Origin: Oopsacas minuta
Taxonomy: Eukaryota > Porifera > Hexactinellida > Lyssacinosida > Leucopsacidae
NCBI GenBank assembly: GCA_024704765.1
Contig: JAKMXF010000329.1
Span: 186,001-250,000, forward strand
DNA: 64,000 nucleotides
Direction: 5' to 3'
The notes under the pieces are model-generated. The model did no database searches. It was not told the DNA's origin and saw nothing but the letters and a program-made list of their open reading frames with translations. Shown here piece after piece: positions 48,830 to 60,150 of the stretch (its first letter is position 1; every line of letters starts with the position of its first letter). The position numbers were made by a program, and so were the translations under genes.

Positions 48830-49201
48830 GGACCCTAGGGTCTTGATAGCAAAATCCCAAGACATTAGTGTTTTAGCATTATTTCTGGGACTCTAGGGTC
48901 CCAGCTCGAAATTTTATCTCAGGACCCTAAGGTCCTAGTCTAAATTTTCGTTCCAGGACCCTATATTTACTAATGTAAATTTAACATTATATTTTCTACT
49001 ATTCAATTTCTGATTTTCTAAAATTTCTAAAAACCAGCACCATAGTTTTAAAACCTAAAATCCAACGATCCATCTATATATTGATGATATAGGTATGAGA
49101 TAGTACAAATTGAGTACAATAAATGTAAGTCTAAATGTATTGTCCTAGAGCGAGATTACACTCTATGACCCTGAGAATGATGCAGGACACTAGGGTCGTA
49201 G
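48830..49201. promoter_or_regulatory. Cluster of GGACCCTAGGGTCC-like palindromes upstream of APC1
   Basis: At least five copies or half-copies: GGACCCTAGGGTC (48830), GGGACTCTAGGGTCCC (48887), AGGACCCTAAGGTCCT (48921), CCAGGACCCTAT (48953), and CAGGACACTAGGGTCG (49183). They lie 140-510 bp upstream of the APC1 ATG. A self-complementary site repeated this way could bind a dimeric factor, or may be a decayed repeat; no known factor is claimed. Confidence 0.35.
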
Positions 49202-49337
49202 ATATAATTTCCCTATCTAGGATGCATAACGTACAATCCCTGTCAATTTGCACCCTTCAATTCAAAATACTAGAAACGCCACAGGTATTCACATTCACTA
49301 ATTATCTTATTTGTCTTAAATAATATAGATTCATATT

Positions 49338-52300
49338 ATGTCTGAAGAATATGTTGAGCTCAATTATGTTTGTGATTTCTCTTCAGAATTATCCCAACCT
49401 GATTATTTTCCTATTTCCACGAAACCTACTTGGTCTGTTCTTCAGCGAGGACTTGGTTATACTGATCAGATCGTAGAGCATGAATTGGGGATAGTAGGCA
49501 ATCGTATTTATTGGAGGAAAGGAGTAGATGCTTCTAGAAGGCCACCTACTATTTATTTTTCCCTTGACACTCAAATTCAACATGCTCTTATTTGCCGCTT
49601 CCCTAAACATATATTTGAAGAAAATTTAAGGCACCATTTATCTTGCCTCTGTGTTGTAGAAAGTTGTCGAATTACCGCATTTTCTGAAGATGAAGATATA
49701 TTTAATATTGCTCTTCCATTTCCTTTAAAAGCTGTCTGGAGTAGCGCATTCGGATTAATTCTCCAGAGAGATCCTTCAGAACAAGAAAGAAATGCATTTT
49801 ATTCTAAGGATTCGATTGATCAAACTATGGATGATTCATTCTTCCTTGCTGAGCTTCCTGTATTATTCACTTTAACTCATCCACTGAATGAACCATCGCA
49901 TATTTTGTATAAATACTCTGACTACCCAAGTTCATTTGTTAACTATTTTTGCAATCCACTAATTGACGTGGTTCACGTTAATATCAATCCCTCATACGTT
50001 ATTCTATATGATAGTATATTACAGCAACATTCAATATGGCTTATGAAGCCTGCATCTCCAAAGCCCTCCCAGAATATTAGCCATTCTCTGAATGATCATT
50101 TATTACATTCAGAGCAACCAATGAGCAGTTCTGCCCCGCCAAGAGTCCAACATTTTGAAGTGACACCATTTAATTCTCCCCTAAAATTATATACTCCTTC
50201 ACCTAGTAGCAAAAATTTTCCTAGTAATCCAGACTATATTAGTACTCCCTTTTTTTCAGGAGGCTCTTTAAAATCATTGTCATCTGTTGATGTTTCAACT
50301 AGTAAAAGAAAAGATAGCTTACGTGTTGCCACAGTTAAGCGGAATTTCTCTCAAGTAATGTTTGACTTTTCATCAAATTGTGATGTAAAGACTAAATTCA
50401 GTAAAATTTTGGGTCCTAAGCCGTTGATAGGAACTAACAAGCAAAATTCACGACTAGGACCAGGTAACGCATCGATTAAACGTGCTAAATCATTATCTCC
50501 AAATAGCATTCCCCTCCCATCTCCCCTTTCACGATCAATTCCACCTAAACAATTTAATCCTAAATATCTTCCTTTTGAAGATCATACTGAACCTGTGTAT
50601 CCAGAAATCTGTTTGCTCAATGTTTACACTCAGCCTAATAATTTGAACAGATTTAGAGCCAACAAAGTTTTCCAATATAAGGATGTGTTGAACCGTGAAT
50701 TTATTGTATTTGTTGACAAAGAAATTGGTGAGGTTTGGTTACTTGAATTATTTTTTCGAGAAAACGGTACTATGATGGAATTTGGTAACTCTCTCTATTT
50801 GGATGCTTGTGATGCTGTATCTATTGATGCTCTACACTTTTTGTTATGTTTAAATAACAGGGAACATTCGTTACATTTGTATTCATGCAATACACACATT
50901 TGTAAAATTTTGTGTAATTTTCCTCAAATACCTATATCTCTAGAAGATCCTATTTCCTATCGTATCACTATTGCTTTTCTTAACGGTTCTATTAAGCGAT
51001 ATTCTATCCCAAGTTTGTCTAAGAACAATACAACTTCACTGATGTTATCTGCTTTTTCACAACAACTCCCTAAAAGTGTATTTCATAATTTGGTCCTTCA
51101 AGCCTACATTCATAACAATTCCAGGCATAAGTCCATCTTATCAGATTTCTTGAATATGATTTTACAGTTTTTTGGTGTGAAAGAAAACCTTTTGTTTCAT
51201 GTTACAACTCGAAATCATATTCTTAGTATCCTTGCCAAAAATCGCCAATTTTACTTACCAACACTAAGAATTCTTATACTTCAAGATACTACAAGGTCCG
51301 ACCCTCAGCACGAGATTGTTCATAATGCAATACTACAAGAGCATTTATGTGAAACTTTCAACTCAATACATTTAATTTTAGAAGAAATAATGATCAGTCC
51401 ATTTGCAAGCAATGAGGCAATTTTATTGACAAAATTTTTATCACTATTTGTTATTCTCTTTGATTTTCCCTTAAATTACCTAGAATACTACAACAAACTT
51501 GTTCCCTCCATGACCTTATCAACTTACCGTTCTACAACTGTCTCTATTTCTGATTCAGTTCCTGATCCTAGATCTCAAGATATGCAAATACCTAGTCTGT
51601 TCTATTGGCTATGTAATCAACTCGTATATCCTTTAACTGGCCAACCTCCTTTTCCATATATTCCCAATGTTACTTCAAAGACAATGATTATTATTTGTAT
51701 ATATATTCTGATATTCCTTGACTCTAATACCAGAAATTCTGTAGTTACTCTTGAAAGTTATTTGAGAAATGCTTCCTCTTTTCACCATTCTATGGATTTC
51801 CATTCTTCATTGATAGTCGATTTTAATTCTTTGTTCAGACTTTCAAATGTTCAAGAAATGGTCATTACATTCCTTATGAAACGAAAAATTGCAAAAACAT
51901 TTTTTTTTAATATTTGTTCTGCTTATTCTATTCCGATAATTAATTTATTGGATTCCTCCAAACTCGACCCTCCTAAAAATTTACCGGGTTTGTCATATAT
52001 GCTATTAGACAGAGCGGATTTTGCTTTTCATAACAAGGGTTATCCACTTTCTTATTCAGAAAGTTTCTATCTTCCTAAACCCATGAATTCTCAATTTGGA
52101 CTAGTTAATTTATTGTTCCCGGAAGACAATCGAGTTTTTGAAGTTTGCAACTTACTTAATTCATCGAAATATATCCCAATAGATATCGGACAATGTTCAA
52201 ACTTGTCAGATGAAGATTTTCTAGAACTCCAGAGCTCTAGATTATTGAAGTTATCTACCCGTTCTCTTGCCCTCCCGATTGGACGTGGGATGTATAATTA

Positions 52301-54593
52301 CGGTAGTCTTAATGTGTTAAATACAGATGTAATATGCATACCCGAACTTAATATTTCAGGGAAGACTTTAGCTACCAATTCCACAGTTACAATTGATAGT
52401 CTAGGAAAGCCTTTTCATCTCACATTCTGGCCCGAATTTCACAATGGTGTGGCATCAGGTTTAGCATTGCACCCATTTAGCAAACATATTGACTCTAGTT
52501 GGATTCAATTCAATCGACCTATTCTTGATCGCCCAAACGAATATGCAGGATTTTTGATGGCAATGGGGCTGCAGGGACACCTATCCTCCCTGTCGAAGTT
52601 TACAATGCATGACCTCTTAAGCCGTGGGCACGAATTAACTTTAGTCGGTATATTAATTGGGATATCAGCTGCAAAACGTGCTAGCATGGACCCAGATATC
52701 ACACGTATGCTCTCTATACATGTTCGTTCATTACAACCCGAAAGTTCGATGGAACTAGAAATTTCCCCAAATGTTCAGACGGCTGCTATCCTCTCCGTGG
52801 GTCTAATATATCAAGGTACCTCGAATAGACATATTGTTGATGTCCTAATGAACGAAATTGAAAGATTTAGTAGTTGTGAGATGGAAAATATTTTTGATAG
52901 ACGATGTAGGTGCTTATCTTCAGGATTTGCATTAGGTTTAACGCTCTTGGGGAGTGCTAAGGGAGGAGCTAGATCTGCTTGGCGGGAAATTACTGAAAAA
53001 TTGACTAACAATGTTAAAGGATGCTCTCCAAACATTGATTTTGATAATTCCGTTAAGAGTCAACAAATATCAGATGAGGGTATCGATATCATGTCGCTTG
53101 GGCCAGGTTCACTCATGGCGCTCTCTATGATATATTTAAAATCTAATGATCAATCTATTTCTAACTTCCTAAAACCTGAAAATTCTTACTTCCTTCTTGA
53201 CGAAACTCATCCATATATTCTCCTTCTACGAACGATATCTTATTGCATAGTTCAATGGGACAACATTCAACCAACACAAGAATGGGTTAATTCCATAATT
53301 CCCAAAATACTTACAGATGGCATACTTAGAAGTAAAAATGATTTGATACAAGATGGTATGGAATTAGATGTAGTGCGAGCGATACATAGTCAGATTCTAG
53401 TAGGGTGTCTTTATTCACTGGGTCTAAGATTTGCTGGTTCACAAAATATATTAGCGTATGATTTCATATACTGTTATCTTCTCGAATTTATCCAGGATAA
53501 ATCATGTGCAGTTTTTCTATCTGATACTAGAATAAATTGCGCTCTTCTAGCATGTTCTTTAGTTGTATGTGGTTCTGGTGATTCAAAACTTCTAAAAATT
53601 ATCTACGAACTTCGACAAATTTCTACAGTGGATAATGATTTCCTCGTTGGTTATGGAAATCAAATGGCGTATCATATTGCTTTGGGATTTGCCTGTCTTG
53701 GAAATTTCCAATATAGCATAAGAACTAGTGATGATTCAATAGCTTATTTACTAATATCATTATACCCTGTCTTTCAAAATAGTTCATTAAAAGATATATA
53801 TCACTTACAAGCATTTAGACATATTTATGCTTTAGCGTTGGAAAGGAGATTTCTACATGTTAAAGACATATATACTAATCAATCATGTACTGCTCATGCG
53901 ATCATTAAGTATACATCTTTTGGGATCGACTATTCAAAGAGAATAAGGATACCATATCTAGTGCCAGAAACTCACCGAATATATTCCATTACTATACATT
54001 CTGATGAATATTGGCCAATACAACTAGATGATAATATAGGTTATTTCAGCGATCTATATTCAGAAGGAGGCCTTATTTATTTGTTAAAAAGAAGTTTCTT
54101 TTGGGAAAGTTTTCCAAATGGGTATTCGCGTACAGTGCTTTTTGATTATTACCAGTCCTGTTTTAATTCTATGATTCGAATTCAATATAATCCAATTCTT
54201 TTTAAACTTTGCTTGTATCAGTTTGATTCGATTAAGAAATATATTCCTATTGAGTTAATTGGACATAACAATACAATTATTTTGGATAGGATCATGTGTA
54301 TCATATCGTACTTTGATTTCCTCAGTAATAACTTACAAGGCAATACTTTACGTTCACAACAATTTGTTTTTTTGTACTATTTCTACCAGAAGAGGAAACA
54401 TGTTATAAGGAAAATATATTTACAAGAATTCGTTGGGTCTATGGATCGAAAACTTCATTTGACTCTAAGGAATACAAATAACCGTTTAACAGAATTTACA
54501 GAATCACATCATCATACCTTATATCTTGATAGAGAATACATTTTAGAGTGCATATACGGACACAAATATTGGTATTATCACTTACATCATTAA
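49338..54593 (+). CDS. ANAPC1: Anaphase-promoting complex subunit 1
   Basis: APC1 is the largest scaffold of the APC/C ubiquitin ligase that degrades cyclins and securin. One uninterrupted exon encodes 1,751 residues (human 1,944). The N-terminal beta-propeller region spans roughly 1-600. It is interrupted by a Ser/Pro-rich loop (about 235-410) with many S/T-P sites (KPASPKPS, VTPFNSPLKLYTPSPSS, ISTPFF, LSPNSIPLPSPLS), which corresponds to the CDK-phosphorylated, autoinhibitory 300s loop of animal APC1. The proteasome/cyclosome repeats begin near residue 1068: YAGFLMAMGLQGHLSSLSKF, RGHELTLVGILIGISAAKR, NVQTAAILSVGLIYQGTSNR, PGSLMALSMIYLKSNDQSI, then LLRTISYCIVQWD and the ALERRFLHVKDIYTN block near 1498, closely matching human order. 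The ATG at 49338 follows in-frame stops. No intron or break. Confidence 0.96.
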   Translation: MSEEYVELNYVCDFSSELSQPDYFPISTKPTWSVLQRGLGYTDQIVEHELGIVGNRIYWRKGVDASRRPPTIYFSLDTQIQHALICRFPKHIFEENLRHHLSCLCVVESCRITAFSEDEDIFNIALPFPLKAVWSSAFGLILQRDPSEQERNAFYSKDSIDQTMDDSFFLAELPVLFTLTHPLNEPSHILYKYSDYPSSFVNYFCNPLIDVVHVNINPSYVILYDSILQQHSIWLMKPASPKPSQNISHSLNDHLLHSEQPMSSSAPPRVQHFEVTPFNSPLKLYTPSPSSKNFPSNPDYISTPFFSGGSLKSLSSVDVSTSKRKDSLRVATVKRNFSQVMFDFSSNCDVKTKFSKILGPKPLIGTNKQNSRLGPGNASIKRAKSLSPNSIPLPSPLSRSIPPKQFNPKYLPFEDHTEPVYPEICLLNVYTQPNNLNRFRANKVFQYKDVLNREFIVFVDKEIGEVWLLELFFRENGTMMEFGNSLYLDACDAVSIDALHFLLCLNNREHSLHLYSCNTHICKILCNFPQIPISLEDPISYRITIAFLNGSIKRYSIPSLSKNNTTSLMLSAFSQQLPKSVFHNLVLQAYIHNNSRHKSILSDFLNMILQFFGVKENLLFHVTTRNHILSILAKNRQFYLPTLRILILQDTTRSDPQHEIVHNAILQEHLCETFNSIHLILEEIMISPFASNEAILLTKFLSLFVILFDFPLNYLEYYNKLVPSMTLSTYRSTTVSISDSVPDPRSQDMQIPSLFYWLCNQLVYPLTGQPPFPYIPNVTSKTMIIICIYILIFLDSNTRNSVVTLESYLRNASSFHHSMDFHSSLIVDFNSLFRLSNVQEMVITFLMKRKIAKTFFFNICSAYSIPIINLLDSSKLDPPKNLPGLSYMLLDRADFAFHNKGYPLSYSESFYLPKPMNSQFGLVNLLFPEDNRVFEVCNLLNSSKYIPIDIGQCSNLSDEDFLELQSSRLLKLSTRSLALPIGRGMYNYGSLNVLNTDVICIPELNISGKTLATNSTVTIDSLGKPFHLTFWPEFHNGVASGLALHPFSKHIDSSWIQFNRPILDRPNEYAGFLMAMGLQGHLSSLSKFTMHDLLSRGHELTLVGILIGISAAKRASMDPDITRMLSIHVRSLQPESSMELEISPNVQTAAILSVGLIYQGTSNRHIVDVLMNEIERFSSCEMENIFDRRCRCLSSGFALGLTLLGSAKGGARSAWREITEKLTNNVKGCSPNIDFDNSVKSQQISDEGIDIMSLGPGSLMALSMIYLKSNDQSISNFLKPENSYFLLDETHPYILLLRTISYCIVQWDNIQPTQEWVNSIIPKILTDGILRSKNDLIQDGMELDVVRAIHSQILVGCLYSLGLRFAGSQNILAYDFIYCYLLEFIQDKSCAVFLSDTRINCALLACSLVVCGSGDSKLLKIIYELRQISTVDNDFLVGYGNQMAYHIALGFACLGNFQYSIRTSDDSIAYLLISLYPVFQNSSLKDIYHLQAFRHIYALALERRFLHVKDIYTNQSCTAHAIIKYTSFGIDYSKRIRIPYLVPETHRIYSITIHSDEYWPIQLDDNIGYFSDLYSEGGLIYLLKRSFFWESFPNGYSRTVLFDYYQSCFNSMIRIQYNPILFKLCLYQFDSIKKYIPIELIGHNNTIILDRIMCIISYFDFLSNNLQGNTLRSQQFVFLYYFYQKRKHVIRKIYLQEFVGSMDRKLHLTLRNTNNRLTEFTESHHHTLYLDREYILECIYGHKYWYYHLHH

Positions 54594-56142
54594 TATTTTC
54601 GTTTATATGAATTTTTCTATTGATTGTTTTAATTAAGGCTTAGATAATGGACTGACATTCAAACGGGGGACACAGAATTTGACCTAAATCCTACGTAGAT
54701 TGCTAAGTAGGGAGTTGACCTATAAATACTAAATAATTTCATATTTATGTCTGTGTCATCTTAGTAGAGTCGTTTAAGTCGAAAGAGTAGCATAATCATG
54801 CATTTTTACATCGAACCTCCTAATACTTTTCTTACTATTCTTATATTAGCAGTTCAAATATTGGCCCGGGTCAAACCTGACCGACCCGAGCGTTTCATAC
54901 TGTCATGCAAGTAACATAGTTAAATCAACATACAGGGGGAAGGGTATTCGCACAGCTAATTCCTGTTTTTTGGACCCCTTAGAGGAACCTAGTTGCTACT
55001 ATTCAAGGAAATATGGTAAGTATGCCTATACCTAAATCAGTTTCTTCTAGATTATAAAGGAATACTAACTCGTCTGGCAAATAATACTGAGTCAGTGAAG
55101 GGCCCAGAGGGGGCTGAAGGGATAAATTTACCTGATATGGAGTCTCTGTGGTTTAAGAAGATCACGTTCTTATACTGAATTATTGGCTCAAATTGCAAAC
55201 CCTAAATTTCTGCTCGTTTCGTAAAAATGCATGATTAAAGTAATAAGCGACTTCACTACCTGTTTATATTGTAAATTTACAAGTTTACCCTGCCTTACTT
55301 CTTAATTATTACAACCACTTTCGACCTCTTTCGAACTTTAGTAGACTTACCAATTTCAAATTCAAACTTGCATTCGATCAAATTCCAACATAGCAACTCA
55401 AGTTTGGCCAAATTACGTAGGTCATATTCCTACTACAAAATTTTTTAGGTCAAATTCCTACTTCGGTGTAGGTCAAATTCCGGCGTCGTATTCAGAATAT
55501 ATTCCGTTCTCCCGAAATCTACAAGATTTATCCAAAAAACTGTAACATTTGCACTCAATTGAGGTTCCGCGAGAAGCATTCACTTCATTTCCTTTTGATA
55601 TGCTGTTCATTATGTTGTAAGTAAGGTCAACTTTTAAGTCAGCGAATAGATAGTTTCTGCTGTGTATGTTATCTAGTTAAATACTTGCAGCCATTGAATC
55701 TAATTTCTTGCTTGTAGATTATATATAGGCAAATTATTCGAACAATTAGAACTTTTCATATGCATTTTGTATATTTCTTACAAATTATTACACTATTATC
55801 ACCCATCTTTATAGGTGTTCTACTGATTTCGTTACATAATTAATTGTTATCTCCTCACATTAAATGACTGGTGCATTGTTAGAGAGAAAATTGTGAGAAG
55901 AGATAATCTAAGAAAATAAAGTTGTGTCTGAGTTGAGAAAATTGCCAAAAAAGATGTGATGGAGAAATCCCCGTGTTCGTGGAGAATATCGACCAATTCA
56001 TTCTGGCGTGAAATATGTTGACTAATTATGTCATATCTATCATAGCCAAGCTTTGTAGATACTTCTTAGAGAACAGCATTCCGAGTAAGTTAGGAAGATG
56101 TACAAGTTTCTTTTCAATTTCGTCAACCAATATCTATCCCTT
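54594..56142. other. APC1 downstream region; possible decayed MITE
   Basis: No gene seen. GAATTTGACCTAA with CCTACGTAG near 54674 and the inverted TTAGGTCAAATTCCTAC near 55448 may be ends of an old inverted-repeat element. Confidence 0.3.
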
Positions 56143-56240
56143 GTCATCCGCGGGGGTTACGTTCCTAAAGATTTCCGTAACTGCACATTCGCGAACGGAG
56201 AGGTTATTGGTTAATGAGAATAGTGGGTTATGTTCTTCAG
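56143..56240 (-). repeat. Dispersed AACGTRACCCC repeat, copy 3
   Basis: On the - strand: GAACATAACCCACTATTCTC, then GGAACGTAACCCCCGCG, in the same order as the copies at 869 and 11692. Confidence 0.55.
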
Positions 56241-56460
56241 GATAACATACAAGCTACTTAACTCAAACAGAATCAATAGTCATGCTTATGAGTAAATTCT
56301 AGGCTTATTACCAAATCGTGATGATGAGCAAGAGTTCAAATATTTCGCAGGGGAAAAAATGCACGATCTTGTTTCTTGAAAATAAATTTTTAGTCTTAAC
56401 ACATATCAAAACTGTAATATATTGAGGTAGTGAGTTACATGATATATATAATGCTAATGG

Positions 56461-57860
56461 CAGGGTATAGTGTTAGGGGAGCGCAACTCTCCCACTAATT
56501 TTCAAAGAAATCCCGCGTTTAACATTTGATGATCGCTACGTTATTTTTAGTGTACTAAATTCTCTTTATTTTCTTGAGTAGCCCTATTCTTTTGCGATAT
56601 TATGCAGAAGTGTAATTATATAGCAAGAAAGCTTCGCGTTTGATTGTTACCATGGCCTCGCAGACTTTTTTGCGTATAGCACCATTAGGTGCCTTGATTT
56701 TTTATTGATTTCTTATTAGATATATTCATATCAACCAGTTTAACGACTCAGAATTATGATTACATAAGTTAACCGTTAATTCTACTCTATGAAATTAAGT
56801 TGCCCCTTGTGAAAATAGCTTTAACTTTTGCCTGTATTCCGTAGGCAACTATAGGTATCGTTATAATAACATATGTAATAAACTGTATTATTCTGAATAA
56901 CCCTCTCGGCGCTTATTTTTTTATTGAAAACGATACCCCCGGCTCTTATTCAAGCCTAGAAGTTAACGTTATATTTAATTTCATTTACTATCGCCCATTT
57001 TCATTTTGAGCATACACGGGACTGTATATTTTGATCAACGCTTGATGTAGGATTTAGATCAACGCTTATTTATTAGGACTTCTCTCTTTAGACGTGAGTT
57101 TAATGAGGAGAAAGCATTAGTCAGAATTTGTAGGTTGCCATTAGTTAGAATTTTAATGGCTGGCATTAGTTCGAATGTTTTTTTTAGGATATTGGCGTTA
57201 GTCAGAACAACCTGATCTTAATCGAAAATTGTTATGTAGGATTTGCTTGAAAATCTCGCGAACGGTAAACTCACTAATTGTAAGGGCTCCCTGTATTTTA
57301 ATTATGAACGAGGTAATCTTCTCCTGGTTTTCTAGGACAGTGGCATTCACACCCGATAAGTATGAGTTGAGTGTATTCATTAAAGAAAATATATTAACTA
57401 AGTAAGTCATCTTTGCTAAATGGTTTTCGACAATTCTGACAGTTGAATTTATCTTAGATTATTAAAAATTTTCAGCTAAAATTCGTATTATTTGTAGTTG
57501 ATTAATAATAATATATTGTTTAAATTAGATTTTAGGCGTTTTAAAATATAATGTTTTCAAAAACAGATAAATTATATACAGTTCAGCTATACCATAGCCG
57601 AGCTATAGTATAGTACAGTTTCGAAACATATCATTGCAATGACAATTAGGGTTTGCAATCCCTGGGATTCTGCGATTATCATTATTCTTTGCTAATCTCG
57701 GGATTTTGGGATCCCGAGATTCTGGGATTGACTTATTTCTATTCCCGAGATTCCGGGATAAGAAGAAGCTTATACAGTTTAGCTGTCACTTCGAAGATAA
57801 ACTTCTAAACTCGTATTATATAACTTATAGTTGAAAGTAACAACAAAACGTTTGTACTTA
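56461..57860. other. No gene seen; hAT-like end and short repeats
   Basis: Starts with CAGGGTATAGTGTTAGGGG, similar to the nested hAT-like end at 8836. At 57100-57200 GCATTAGTTCGAAT-type words recur, as in the MITE at 199-797. At 57650-57765 a cluster of CCCGAGATTCTGGGAT units includes a 9-bp inverted repeat (57696-57704 with 57711-57719). Confidence 0.35.
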
Positions 57861-59174
57861 GGGCATTCAAAAAGTTCCCATCTTAGTTAATATCGCGACA
57901 CTACAACATCTTACTAATCAAATTTCAACATAAAATGTTTGAAATACTCCCCCTCTACATCATTGCATAGTTGTAGCCTTTCTACCACTTCGAAAATGTT
58001 TTTTTATACTCGTCTCTGTCCACTGAATAGAGATAGTGGTAAATCCCGTTTCCTAGCTCTTGTCGGGCATGAAATAGCCGTCCTCCGAGATAATATTCAG
58101 TTCAGGAAATAGGCAGAAATCACAAGGTGATGGATAGATCTGGGGAATACGTAGGATGTTCCATAGTTTCAAACCCGATACCCTCAATGACTTCCTTAAA
58201 GTATTTGAAACATGAGGTTGGAATTATCGTGGAGAAGTTTGATTCCTCGAAACCTGTACGCGGGCGTCATGTTTTATTGACTTTCTCGACTTCTCTGAGG
58301 CATTGATTTGCATAAAATTCTCCATTGAGTCGTTTCCTTTAGGCACAGGTATTTGAGCCACTGACCCAACGCATCAAAAATATGCTGTCAAGAGCCTTAT
58401 CGTCTCGGAAGTTCGGACGTACCTTTTCGGGGGATAAGAACCTTTTGCAGCCACTATTTGCTTAGTTCAGTACGCAGAGGTTCAGAAAATTTAATCCAGG
58501 TTTCGTCACCAGTGACGATTTCATATAACCTTCGAGAATCACAATCTCTATATTCTTTAAGCAATAATTTCACGCATGAAACCCTCTTCTCCTATTGCCC
58601 CTTTGTGAGGATTTTGTATCCAACGTGCTGAAATCATCGATATTCGAGATACTCGGGTAGAAATATATGAACACTTCTCGATGAGATGTCCAAAATTAAG
58701 GCAATCTAATAAATGCTCAAAAGGGATCAATATCCAATAGTTTCAGAATTTGTGAGGAAGTTTAAGGGGTGGTAGCGGAAATTGGTCTTCAGGTCAGAGG
58801 TTCATCTTCAATGCTACCCCTATCAGCCTTTAATTCACGTGCCCATCTCTCTACAGTGGGATACGCTAGAGTTCCCCTATGATAAACCGTGACGAGGTCC
58901 TCATGTATCTGGAGTGGTTTGTCGCCGAGTATGCTACGAATCTTTATATAAGCTAGTTGTTCGAATTTGCTTGATATGTGTTTTGAAGCCATGAAAAGTT
59001 GACTCTCGAAAAGTAAAATTGAAAGCAGGATAGATAAAGATATATAATAGCTAGAGTGAATTCAACAGCCTTATATAGGTAATCGATAGAACTATTAGGA
59101 TATGCTATGCATTTCATGTAATCGAGTAGAGTTTAGCTGCTATACACAAAGGATGGGAACTTTTTGAATGTCCC
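57861..59174 (-). mobile_element. Mariner E (DD34D), degraded
   Basis: 1,314 bp with inverted ends GGGCATTCAAAAAGTTCCCA and GGGACATTCAAAAAGTTCCC. TA is kept on the left (57859-57860) and mutated to AA on the right. The - strand transposase begins with ATG at 58992 (MASKHISSKFEQLAYIKIRS, then PTVERWARELKADRGSIEDE, the SETMAR-type N-terminus). It has TGDETWIKFSE (first Asp intact), LHDNSNLMF, and SPDL followed, out of frame, by CDFCLFPEL. Numerous stops and shifts. Confidence 0.8.
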
Positions 59175-59352
59175 AAATAATTTTGAGTATATATGTATAT
59201 GAGTACTCTAATACACGACAACTTAGGTTTAAGGGACACGAAATAAATGAATGGAAATCAATGCAGAGGCAACAAAAAATGGAAAGCTACAGAAAATCAT
59301 TAAAAGGTTTGATGCATGATCAAGAAATTAAGTAATTGTCAAAATCAATGAG

Positions 59353-59409
59353 TAGGTTAAAGGGACATTGATAGGTTAAACGGGTGTTGATACGTTAAAG
59401 GGACTTTCC
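59353..59409. repeat. Three tandem 19-bp units
   Basis: TAGGTTAAAGGGACATTGA, TAGGTTAAACGGGTGTTGA and TACGTTAAAGGGACTTTCC in a row. Just beyond, TTAACAGTCATRCTRTTTCCA is duplicated at about 59565 and 59670. No gene in 59175-60150. Confidence 0.6.
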
Positions 59410-60150
59410 GTGTCAAGGATACTGATATTTTATATTTTGCTTTCAACGTTCCTGCTTTTTGTTGATATGAAGTTCGTTACAATTAACGGCAGTTGGTTTG
59501 TATTACAGTTGATTATACCCTGTAAATAGTCATTTTATTCTGTTAACAATCAATTCTGAGCTATTAACAGTCATACTGTTTCCAACCCTGTTTATATTAA
59601 TTTATCATACCCACACTATCTCAGCAACTAAAACTGCTGTTAACAATATCAAATCGCTGGTTGATGTTAACAGTCATGCTATTTCCATCCCTGCAATTGA
59701 TCAATTGTTAACATGCCCAATGTACATATGTATGGACCCGACCTCGTTTTTCCGATTCTGGACTGGACCATATTGCCTTGTCCCAGCATTTCGGTTAATC
59801 GAGGTTGCACTTATAGGGAATTTGCAATATTAATCGTAATTAAGTTTAATTTCACATTGTAAAACATTTTGGACACTCAGAAAATACGCTATAATAAATA
59901 TTTTTGTCAAATAGGTTAAGTCTAGCCCGTATAGGATCCGCGGCTAGCCAGAGTTCCCACATGTGTAAGTAGTATATTTCTATTACATTTACTTCTTTTT
60001 CTTTAACTCCTGATACCGTATGAGTGCAGCATCTTAATCTAAAAATATTATTTAGCTTTGCAGAAGATTTAGTCTGTTAACTATTAGTTTGTCAATATAA
60101 GTATAATTTATGGATATTGGGGACACACATTCACACACAAACACACAATA

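Noticed and set aside
52505-53035. - strand frames inside APC1
   Set aside because: Shadows of the APC1 coding sequence.
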